A stretch of 6,760 nucleotides of DNA, from the NCBI GenBank assembly GCA_050013075.1, contig JBEKFZ010000157.1:1-6760 (forward strand). Direction: 5' to 3'. Positions 1 through 6,760 of the stretch are shown piece after piece. A program made the position numbers and the translations under genes. Each line of letters begins with the position of its first letter. The first letter of the stretch is position 1. The notes below the pieces were generated by a model. It was not told the DNA's origin. It made no database searches and saw nothing but the letters and a program-made list of their open reading frames with translations. Source of the stretch: JBEKIK01 sp050013075 (lineage in GTDB: Bacteria > Planctomycetota > Planctomycetia > Pirellulales > Thermoguttaceae).

Positions 1-40
1 CCAATCTCGACTTTGTAAAGGGAAATACGCTGTAATGGAA

Positions 41-68
41 GGGGCTAGAGATTAGGGGCTAGAGAATT
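41..68. repeat. Two-copy 14-bp tandem duplication
   Basis: Two adjacent 14-bp units start at 41 and 55. They share an identical 11-base core, GGGGCTAGAGA (41-51 and 55-65), and differ only in the last bases. The unit has no coding context. It sits directly left of a series of palindromes, so it is probably part of the same intergenic repeat cluster. Confidence 0.6.
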
Positions 69-72
69 TTCT

Positions 73-98
73 TGTTCCCACGCTCCAGCGTGGGAACA
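73..98. repeat. Perfect 12-bp inverted repeat with 2-base centre
   Basis: The arms TGTTCCCACGCT (73-84) and AGCGTGGGAACA (87-98) are perfect reverse complements around a CC centre. The tiny loop makes this a palindromic, cruciform-type repeat rather than a classical terminator, and no T-run follows. From memory, closely similar palindromes occur in many copies in planctomycete and other bacterial genomes. I could not search to confirm this. Confidence 0.75.
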
Positions 99-133
99 CA
101 CATTCTCAATGCTCCGTGAGGATGATTTTGTAG

Positions 134-150
134 GGTGCGTGAAACGCACC
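134..150. repeat. 7-bp inverted repeat, 3-base loop
   Basis: GGTGCGT (134-140) and ACGCACC (144-150) are perfect reverse complements around GAA. It is a second, unrelated palindrome 35 bp after the first. The surrounding phrase resembles short dispersed repeats I recall from several bacterial phyla, but copy number cannot be judged from this window. Confidence 0.55.
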
Positions 151-176
151 AATCGAGTCGTCAATAAAACTCTTAG

Positions 177-244
177 CAGAGCCGGACCGTGTCGGTCCGG
201 AAGATTCACGCACACTTCCACCGGGCCGACACGGCCCGGCTCTG
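177..244. repeat. 24-bp imperfect inverted repeat next to the zinc-ribbon gene stop
   Basis: The left arm (177-200) and right arm (221-244) are reverse complements at 22 of 24 positions, with a 20-base spacer. Each arm also contains an internal palindromic core (GGACC..GGTCC and GGGCC..GGCCC), so each can fold alone or the two can fold together. The right arm ends 2 bases beyond the minus-strand stop codon at 247-249. A transcript of that gene would therefore form a very strong hairpin immediately after the stop. There is no clear U-tract, so a role in 3'-end formation or RNA stabilisation is inferred, not shown. Confidence 0.7.
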
Positions 245-246
245 AT

Positions 247-735
247 TTATTTTCTGCGTGGTATCAGTTTCCTTGCGGTCCAAAGCAAAATTCTTCCCAC
301 GCCTTGGAAGGCGACCCAGTATAACAGTACAAGAATACAGGCCACCGGCATGCCCAGCACGACTTGGATTAGCTTGTTCGACTCGGCCATTATCAGCTTG
401 GCGGTGATTAGCCCCAGAAAAACGCACAAGCCCAAGAGCAGAATCCGCGCGGCACGCTTAATCGGTTTCAGTTTTTTGCGTTTTTGCCACTTTGCTCTTT
501 CCTGATCGACCAGGTTGTCCGCAATGCCATAGCGTCTTGCGATTCGCTTGGCGAGTTTTTCATCCTCGGGAAACCCGCATCGGCAATTTTGCACTGTTTC
601 CGCGACTTTTTCACCACAATTAGCGCACCGCCCGCACTCCGGACACGCCGCGATGCTTATTTCTCTTATCGCATCGCAATCAGGGCAGTGAATGTACGGC
701 CATTCCGATTTATTAGGACTGCTCGGATCGCTCAT
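247..735 (-). CDS. Small membrane protein with twin zinc-ribbon-like N-terminus
   Basis: The predicted product is 162 residues; I do not recognise a named family. Residues 17-53 carry eight cysteines in a regular pattern: CX2C, 10 residues, CX2C, 2 residues, CX2C, 10 residues, CXC. That fits two consecutive four-Cys zinc ribbons. A charged stretch follows (about 55-95), with a Lys/Arg-rich run before the first membrane segment. Two hydrophobic segments lie at about 98-116 and 125-143, and the tail is basic (ends RRK). A cytoplasmic metal-binding head on a two-helix membrane hairpin is the likely topology. I chose the ATG at 733-735 because GGAA lies 9 bases upstream. A TTG three codons earlier directly abuts that GGAA, so it is unlikely. 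The gene lies 275 bp downstream of acs with a repeat element between, so co-transcription is doubtful. Function is unknown; zinc ribbons of this kind often mediate protein or nucleic-acid contacts. Confidence 0.75.
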   Translation of the reverse strand: MSDPSSPNKSEWPYIHCPDCDAIREISIAACPECGRCANCGEKVAETVQNCRCGFPEDEKLAKRIARRYGIADNLVDQERAKWQKRKKLKPIKRAARILLLGLCVFLGLITAKLIMAESNKLIQVVLGMPVACILVLLYWVAFQGVGRILLWTARKLIPRRK

Positions 736-799
736 ATAGCGCAATTCCGTATCGGTGAACGCCTGAAAAAAGATTGGATGTCATCGGCAATATATTTTT

Positions 800-966
800 C
801 ACCACGGAGACACGGAGATTGCTAAGATCAGATTATAGTGGTCACCTTTTAGATATTTTTCCACCGGAAAGCAGTAGACAGCGCGAAACCGCAAGCAGTT
901 TTTTCCCACAGCCTACAGCCTATAGTCTAAAGTCTACAGCCTATATCTCTCCGTGCCTCCGTGGTG
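800..966. mobile_element. MITE-like 167-bp element with 19-bp terminal inverted repeats
   Basis: The left end (800-818, CACCACGGAGACACGGAGA) and right end (948-966) are reverse complements at 18 of 19 positions. The interior has no credible coding sequence and contains a short direct repeat. Runs of T flank both ends (795-799 and 967-974), which could be a target duplication or insertion into a T-rich site. Size, inverted ends and lack of genes fit a miniature non-autonomous element, but no transposase is nearby to name a family. It lies in the gap between the acs stop and the zinc-ribbon gene. The terminal motif resembles dispersed repeats I recall from several bacterial genomes. Confidence 0.5.
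913..945. repeat. 12-bp direct repeat inside the MITE-like element
   Basis: CTACAGCCTATA occurs exactly at 913-924 and again at 934-945, a 21-bp period. Between them is the related phrase TAGTCTAAAGT, so the segment looks like decayed tandem units. It lies just inside the right inverted end of the 800-966 element. Confidence 0.6.
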
Positions 967-1010
967 TTTTTTTTGAGGACAGTCCGCGACCGGCGGCCGC
1001 GGGTTTGCGG

Positions 1011-2969
<1,959 letters not shown>

Positions 2970-3049
2970 TAGTAACTTCCTCCACGGATAAACAAGTTTT
3001 TAAATGTTTTTGTATATAGGCGACGTTCGCCGAAGAATTGAAACCACCC

Positions 3050-3077
3050 ATTTTAGCTGTAATAATGGTGGTGTCAA
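3050..3077 (-). promoter_or_regulatory. Sigma70-type promoter for acs
   Basis: Read on the minus strand, a perfect TTGACA (3072-3077) is followed after 16 bases by TAAAAT (3050-3055), five of six matches to the -10 consensus. Transcription would start near 3043 and leave a leader of roughly 75 nt before the acs ATG. The leader contains a small hairpin (GGCGA/TCGCC, 3019-3031), too weak to call an attenuator. The promoter lies downstream of the tRNA, so acs need not depend on read-through from it. Confidence 0.65.
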
Positions 3078-3113
3078 CGATAATATATTGCAACTCCATG
3101 GTAAGACACAAAG

Positions 3114-3186
<73 letters not shown>

Positions 3187-3202
3187 GACGTTTGAATTCT
3201 CC

Positions 3203-3230
3203 ATTATGATGGGCAAGAACGATTGTTCAA
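3203..3230 (-). promoter_or_regulatory. Promoter for the CAT tRNA
   Basis: On the minus strand TTGAAC (3225-3230) is followed after 16 bases by CATAAT (3203-3208). The -10 box ends 16 bases before the tRNA 5' end, so transcription would begin about 8-10 nt upstream of the mature end. That gives the short leader expected for RNase P trimming. It lies entirely within the 54-bp gap behind the permease stop codon. Confidence 0.55.
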
Positions 3231-3240
3231 GGTCCTGATT

Positions 3241-4914
3241 CTAAGCGGGATGTAGCTTTTCGCGATAATACAGCCAGGGAATGCTCGTGAGGTAATAAAC
3301 CGCCGTGGTAAATATGAGGTAGCGTCGTAGATCATCTACTTCAACGATTCCTTTGAACACACAGCCGGCAAGGGCCAGCATGGTCAGCAGGCTAAACAAA
3401 GCGATGGCGCCGAGAAAATAGTAAGCGATTTTCTGCGTTTTAGACATGCAAAAAACGGTGGCCGGCGCAATTGCGGGCGCGGTAGCCGGCAAATCGGCGG
3501 GTAAAGGCGGCAGCGACTGCCGTGCGCCGCTTATGGCTGAAAGGATGATATAGAACCCCGCCGTCAAAAACCATACGGGAATGGGCAAAAAGAACTGGTG
3601 CAGCCAACCCATCTCCCAAATACCCAGGGCCGCAAGCAGCGATCCCCACCAGGCGATTAAAGCCGGTATGTTAAAAAGCAATCCCCGGCGGGCGGCCCAA
3701 AACCGGTTCCAACCCAGGCGGGGGAATATCCAATGTTCGACAAATACGATGGCCCCCACGGGCATCAACAGCAACCCGTAGATTGCCACAAAATCGAGCA
3801 ATTTCGTGAACACGAAAGGGAAGCAGGCAATGACGGTTGTTATCACGCCGACGATGAAGGTCACAAACCATCGCGGCCACCCGGGCGTGACGACTTGCAG
3901 GGCCAAGCCCGCCCGATACAGCGTGGGATTGGCCGTGGTCCAGCCGGCGATGACGACCGTCAGCGCCCCCATTGCTCCCAGGCAAGTGTAAGCGATGTTT
4001 CCAGAGTCGAGCTGAATAAGCGGCCGGCCAATAAGCGCCGCTGCCGTGGCCCCCAGTATGCCGGCACAAATCCAAGATAGATAATGGCCCAAGTACATGC
4101 CAAAGGCCGAGTAAAAACCGTAGCTGGACCGCCGCGCATAACGGAATATGGCCATGTCGGTCAAGCCCAGGTGAGTGGCCTGGTTGCATATCCAGGCAAA
4201 CATGGCGACGTGCCAAAAACTTAAAGACGTAGAGCCTGGCGGGGCATGGCCGGTCCATATTTTTTGGTTTGCAATCCGCCAGAAGTCGGAAAAACTTTCC
4301 ACCCGGCCCAACAGCGGCAACATTGCCAATCCGCCCACAATGAACATAACCGTCATCCACGGCGAACAAACGGCCGAAAACTGCGAGAGCTTGGCGAATC
4401 CTAAAATCGCGATAGTTACCACCACGGCCCCCACGCCCAAGACTAAGAGCACGAAGCGGTAGTCGTCGGGATACCATTTCGTCTGTTCTGGGATGCTGAA
4501 GATCAAGCGGACGGCCGAGGCCGAGACCGTGATCATTGCCCCGCCGAGAATACAATGCAATACGGCGTTTAGCAAGTTGTAGATCGCCATGACGCCCGGC
4601 CCGGCGATCTTGCGGAGATACCAATAAAGCGTCAACCGGGTTTGCACTGCGATGGGTGCGCAAACAAACGCCCAGGAGAGCACGGCCATTAGATTGCCCA
4701 ACAAAAGCCCCACCAAAACATCGAACGCCCCGGCCCCAAAAGAAACAAACAACGCGCCGATGACGAATTCCGTGGCGGCAATGTGTTCGCCCGTGAACAA
4801 GGCCGCGAAATATCGGCCGGGTTTAAGTTTGTCCGGCGCTATAGGCGCACGCTCGAATTCGTTTAGCTGATCAAGATGTTCGAGGATTTTGCCGCCAAAG
4901 GATTGATTGGGCAT
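3241..4914 (-). CDS. NCS1-family permease (cytosine/purine/uracil/thiamine/allantoin type)
   Basis: The 557-residue product is a polytopic inner-membrane protein. About twelve hydrophobic helices fit the NCS1 core: roughly 44-64, 66-88, 107-132, 153-173, 184-202, 231-250, 271-295, 308-328, 346-368, 373-393, 411-432 and 440-461. GLTDMAIFRYAR (250-261), before helix 7, resembles the D-x-x-R-(Y/F)-A segment of NCS1 carriers. Proteins of this family import nucleobases, allantoin, hydantoins or thiamine with Na+ or H+; the substrate here cannot be read from sequence. A Pro/Ala-rich linker (468-487) and two further helices (about 495-520 and 530-548) extend the C-terminus. The start is the ATG at 4912-4914 (MPNQSFGG); a TTG 34 codons upstream would add a non-membrane leader and has little support. 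The ribosome site is weak (GGA about 11 bases upstream). No catabolic partner gene is adjacent. Confidence 0.8.
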   Translation of the reverse strand: MPNQSFGGKILEHLDQLNEFERAPIAPDKLKPGRYFAALFTGEHIAATEFVIGALFVSFGAGAFDVLVGLLLGNLMAVLSWAFVCAPIAVQTRLTLYWYLRKIAGPGVMAIYNLLNAVLHCILGGAMITVSASAVRLIFSIPEQTKWYPDDYRFVLLVLGVGAVVVTIAILGFAKLSQFSAVCSPWMTVMFIVGGLAMLPLLGRVESFSDFWRIANQKIWTGHAPPGSTSLSFWHVAMFAWICNQATHLGLTDMAIFRYARRSSYGFYSAFGMYLGHYLSWICAGILGATAAALIGRPLIQLDSGNIAYTCLGAMGALTVVIAGWTTANPTLYRAGLALQVVTPGWPRWFVTFIVGVITTVIACFPFVFTKLLDFVAIYGLLLMPVGAIVFVEHWIFPRLGWNRFWAARRGLLFNIPALIAWWGSLLAALGIWEMGWLHQFFLPIPVWFLTAGFYIILSAISGARQSLPPLPADLPATAPAIAPATVFCMSKTQKIAYYFLGAIALFSLLTMLALAGCVFKGIVEVDDLRRYLIFTTAVYYLTSIPWLYYREKLHPA

Positions 4915-4968
4915 CGTTTGTGATTCCAAAAGTGGGGGAATTAATTGAAAAGTGAAAAACGGACAGCC

Positions 4969-4998
4969 ATTATGCCCTATGTTGTCAACAGATGCCAG
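4969..4998 (-). promoter_or_regulatory. Possible permease promoter with embedded palindrome
   Basis: On the minus strand CTGGCA (4993-4998) and CATAAT (4969-4974) are separated by 18 bases. Inside the spacer is the palindrome TGTTGTCAACA (4980-4990). It contains a perfect TTGACA, but that box is only 8 bases from CATAAT, so it cannot be the matching -35. A palindrome between -35 and -10 is a usual place for a repressor operator. The assignment is weak. Confidence 0.3.
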
Positions 4999-5026
4999 GG
5001 CCAGGATGCTCCCCAAAAACAGGCAT

Positions 5027-5081
5027 ATTTAGCCCCCGCTGATCATTTAGCTATTTAGCCCCTGGTGAATACACCGGGGGC
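5027..5081. repeat. Degenerate tandem repeat ending in a 10-bp stem palindrome
   Basis: ATTTAGC occurs three times (5027-5033, 5045-5051, 5053-5059). The copies at 5027 and 5053 match at about 15 of 19 positions, a 26-bp period. The second copy runs into a hairpin, GCCCCTGGTG (5058-5067), loop AATA, CACCGGGGGC (5072-5081): ten pairs with one T-G wobble. It sits between the divergent permease and kdsB genes and has no T-run after it. A dispersed palindromic repeat, partly duplicated, is more likely than a terminator. Confidence 0.6.
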
Positions 5082-5201
5082 CGCGTGGAGTATTTTTTCC
5101 TTTCCCATTTTTCCTTATTGCACCATTATTCGGCTACTATTCTGATGACGACGATTCGGATAAGCTACTTTAAGAACGCAATGACATTATTCACGATTCA
5201 C

Positions 5202-5217
5202 GGAGGAAATGCTTTTG
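5202..5217 (+). promoter_or_regulatory. kdsB ribosome-binding site and alternative starts
   Basis: A strong GGAGG lies at 5202-5206. The first ATG (5209-5211) is only 2 bases after it, too close for normal initiation. The in-frame TTG at 5215-5217 lies 8 bases after it, the ideal distance. Sequence therefore favours TTG initiation, shortening the protein by two residues, although gene callers may prefer the ATG. Confidence 0.6.
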
Positions 5218-6003
5218 TCAGTTTCACCTGGTTGTTCTAGTTCGGTTTTGAAAAGTTATCTGGTTATTCCCGCCCGGCTTGCTTCGACCCGGTTGCCGCG
5301 AAAACTCCTGCTTCGCGAAACTGGCAAATCGCTTATCCAACACACGTATGAAGCCGCTCGGCAGGCACGGCGGCCGTCGGGCGTGTGCGTGGCTACCGAT
5401 CACGAGGAGATTTTTCGGGAGGTTCAATCGTTCGGCGGAAAGGCGGTGATGACTGATCCAGAGGCCCCCAGCGGCACCGATCGCGTGGCCGAGGTCGCCC
5501 GGGGGCTTTGCGACGTGGACATCATCGTCAACGTGCAAGGCGACGAGCCGGACTTGGCCGGCGAGTCGATCGATCTGGTTATTAAACTTTTAGAGGACGA
5601 CCGCACCGCCGTGATGGCCACTTTGGCCACTCCGATTCGCAATCAACAGCAATGGGAAGATCCGGCCTGCGTGAAAGTAGTGTTCGACTGCCGGGGCAGG
5701 GCCCTTTATTTTAGCCGCAGTCCGATCCCTTATCCTCGACAATGGGAACAGGGCATGTTTTATATTGATCCGCCCAAATTCCACCAGCATGTGGGGCTTT
5801 ACGCATATCGCCGCGATTTCTTGTTAACACTGGCCGCCATGCCTCCATCGCCGCTGGAAAGATTGGAAAAACTCGAGCAATTGCGGGTTTTAGAGGCGGG
5901 TTATTCGATCCTCGTCGGCGTGGTCGATAAGCACACCTTCGGCATCGATACCCCAGAAGACTATCGGGCGTTTGTGGAAAAATACTCCTCACGCTCTGCA
6001 TGA
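5209..6003 (+). CDS. kdsB: 3-deoxy-manno-octulosonate cytidylyltransferase (CMP-KDO synthetase)
   Basis: The product of up to 264 residues fits the KdsB length. The enzyme (EC 2.7.7.38) joins CTP and KDO to CMP-KDO in the cytoplasm, the activated sugar used for the LPS inner core. Motifs in order: nucleotide-binding VIPARLASTRLPRKLL (19-34), ATD (62-64), SGTDRVAEV (88-96), Mg-binding VQGDEPDL (109-116), YFSRSPIPYPR (167-177), HVGLYAYRRDFL (194-205), the Glu-rich SPLERLEKLEQLRVLE (214-229), and GIDTPEDYRAF (245-255), whose Asp is the second metal ligand. All key residues are present, so it should be active. The first 14 or so residues are longer than usual: most KdsB proteins begin about two residues before the Tyr-Leu-Val-Ile strand, and a TTG at 5248 would give exactly that but lacks a ribosome site. 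It is transcribed divergently from the permease, and no other KDO or LPS gene lies in the window. Confidence 0.95.
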   Translation: MLLSVSPGCSSSVLKSYLVIPARLASTRLPRKLLLRETGKSLIQHTYEAARQARRPSGVCVATDHEEIFREVQSFGGKAVMTDPEAPSGTDRVAEVARGLCDVDIIVNVQGDEPDLAGESIDLVIKLLEDDRTAVMATLATPIRNQQQWEDPACVKVVFDCRGRALYFSRSPIPYPRQWEQGMFYIDPPKFHQHVGLYAYRRDFLLTLAAMPPSPLERLEKLEQLRVLEAGYSILVGVVDKHTFGIDTPEDYRAFVEKYSSRSA

Positions 6004-6019
6004 GGGGATAGCCGCTATA

Positions 6020-6051
6020 CCGTGAGCACTTCCACGGACATTGTTTCTTTT
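6020..6051 (+). terminator. Weak candidate terminator after kdsB
   Basis: CCGTG (6020-6024) and CACGG (6033-6037) can form a 5-bp stem with an 8-base loop, followed by a T-rich run (6041-6051, with one G and one C). It lies 17 bases after the kdsB stop in the convergent gap with the next gene. The stem is short, so termination is only suggested. Confidence 0.3.
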
Positions 6052-6081
6052 ACCGGATGATTGCAAAGCTCACAATTAATA

Positions 6082-6627
6082 TCAATCCATTGAGTTTGTC
6101 TTATCCTGCACAGGCTGATATACCCGAATCCAGCCGGTTTTCAAATCGTTAAGGTGGATTGTCGCCTCAGTGACGAACTTTTTGCCGCCAATGTTTTGTT
6201 GCAGAATAGTTAAGTTGCGCCCATTATCATCTACCTGGCGGACTACTGCCGTATGGTGTTTGAAAGTCCAAGGCCTTCCCTTCCGTTTAAAAAAAGCATC
6301 GCGGAATTGGATGATATTTCCGGGTATAATTTTCTCGGCTTTCCCGACGGATTTCGTCTCGGAATCTGTGGCCTCCATCAGTAAGATCAACTCTCCCCAA
6401 ACATGATCGCCCTTATTAGGATTGTCCGCAAAGTGTCGCGTTGCTCCTGCCTGACGCAAAGCATGACTGGCTAAATCGAAACAATCTCCATCCCCCACTG
6501 TTTGGCCCAGATTTTTTTCGCAGAATTGCACAATCTTGTGGTTTAGAGTTGACTCCTGGCCAAGCAAGGATATTGGGCAAAAGATCATTACGAATGGCCA
6601 GATGTAAGCGATATAATGATCGAACAT
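6082..6627 (-). CDS. Small secreted protein, probable CHAP/NlpC-like cysteine peptidase fold
   Basis: The 181-residue product begins with a hydrophobic stretch (about 5-22) that looks like a signal peptide with a possible cleavage near LLG/QES (23-24), so it is probably exported. The mature part has the layout of papain-like amidases of the CHAP/NlpC class: GDGDCFDLASHAL (45-57), with Cys49 at the head of a helix as candidate nucleophile; GDHVWG (73-78); PGNIIQF (102-108), similar to the PGD-(I/V)-(I/L)-x-F strand of CHAP domains; and HHTAVV (124-129), with a candidate catalytic His, followed by a strand and QQN (143-145) that could supply the third polar residue. Peptidoglycan or peptide cleavage is inferred from this pattern only. 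The ATG at 6625-6627 has no clear ribosome site. Base composition is visibly more AT-rich than kdsB and acs, and the gene is convergent with kdsB. It may be a lineage-specific or acquired gene. Confidence 0.65.
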   Translation of the reverse strand: MFDHYIAYIWPFVMIFCPISLLGQESTLNHKIVQFCEKNLGQTVGDGDCFDLASHALRQAGATRHFADNPNKGDHVWGELILLMEATDSETKSVGKAEKIIPGNIIQFRDAFFKRKGRPWTFKHHTAVVRQVDDNGRNLTILQQNIGGKKFVTEATIHLNDLKTGWIRVYQPVQDKTNSMD

Positions 6628-6760
6628 GCAAATAGCTTTAGTTATTTGGGTGTTCGGCAGAATTAGTGGGTAAAAGTTTGTAGCATGGATAGTTTTACAT
6701 TGGATTCGGGGATGGATTTTTTTAGGAATAAGAGGGCAAATGAATAAATGAGAAAGACGG

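Noticed and set aside
41..244. Repeat cluster as a possible CRISPR array
   Set aside because: The repeats are of different sequence and length, are not regularly spaced, and no cas gene is present.
3671..4663. 330-codon minus-strand frame overlapping the permease
   Set aside because: It is an Arg/His/Gly-rich alternate frame of the permease without membrane pattern or recognisable motif.
6022..6060. Short GTG-initiated 12-codon frame just after kdsB
   Set aside because: There is no ribosome site, it is very short, and it overlaps the candidate terminator. I see no similarity to the CTP synthase start that might be expected after kdsB.
6628..6760. Right-edge intergenic stretch with ATG codons at 6740 and 6748
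   Set aside because: The first ATG meets a stop after three codons. The second leaves only four codons before the window ends, so a gene start cannot be supported.

Overview
The window looks like chromosomal DNA of a Gram-negative bacterium, most likely a planctomycete. This is an inference from three things: a KDO-activating enzyme (an LPS precursor step), the character of the NCS1-type permease and acetyl-CoA synthetase, and many short GC-rich palindromic repeats between genes. No rRNA or species-level marker is present, so the assignment is tentative.

Layout from left to right. Positions 1-246 hold no gene but a pile of short repeats: a 14-bp tandem duplication and three successive inverted repeats, the last ending just past the stop of the first gene. 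On the minus strand at 247-735 is a small protein with two zinc-ribbon-like Cys clusters and two membrane segments, of unknown function. Positions 736-1010 contain a 167-bp element bounded by 19-bp inverted ends (800-966). A complete acetyl-CoA synthetase gene (acs, minus strand, 1011-2969) follows, with its own strong sigma70-like promoter at 3050-3077. Next is a minus-strand tRNA with anticodon CAT (3114-3186), probably the lysidine-type tRNA-Ile2, again with its own promoter. A minus-strand NCS1-family permease (3241-4914) is separated by a 294-bp divergent intergenic region from plus-strand kdsB (5209-6003). The right end carries a minus-strand, lower-GC gene for a small secreted protein resembling a CHAP/NlpC-type cysteine peptidase (6082-6627), then 133 bp with no supportable gene.

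The genes do not form one pathway. Acs makes acetyl-CoA from acetate, KdsB activates KDO for the outer membrane, and the permease probably imports a nucleobase or related compound. The tRNA and acs each have a recognisable promoter, so the minus-strand genes look independently transcribed. No phage, CRISPR, toxin-antitoxin or defence system is visible. The most unusual content is the intergenic repeats and the two uncharacterised small proteins.
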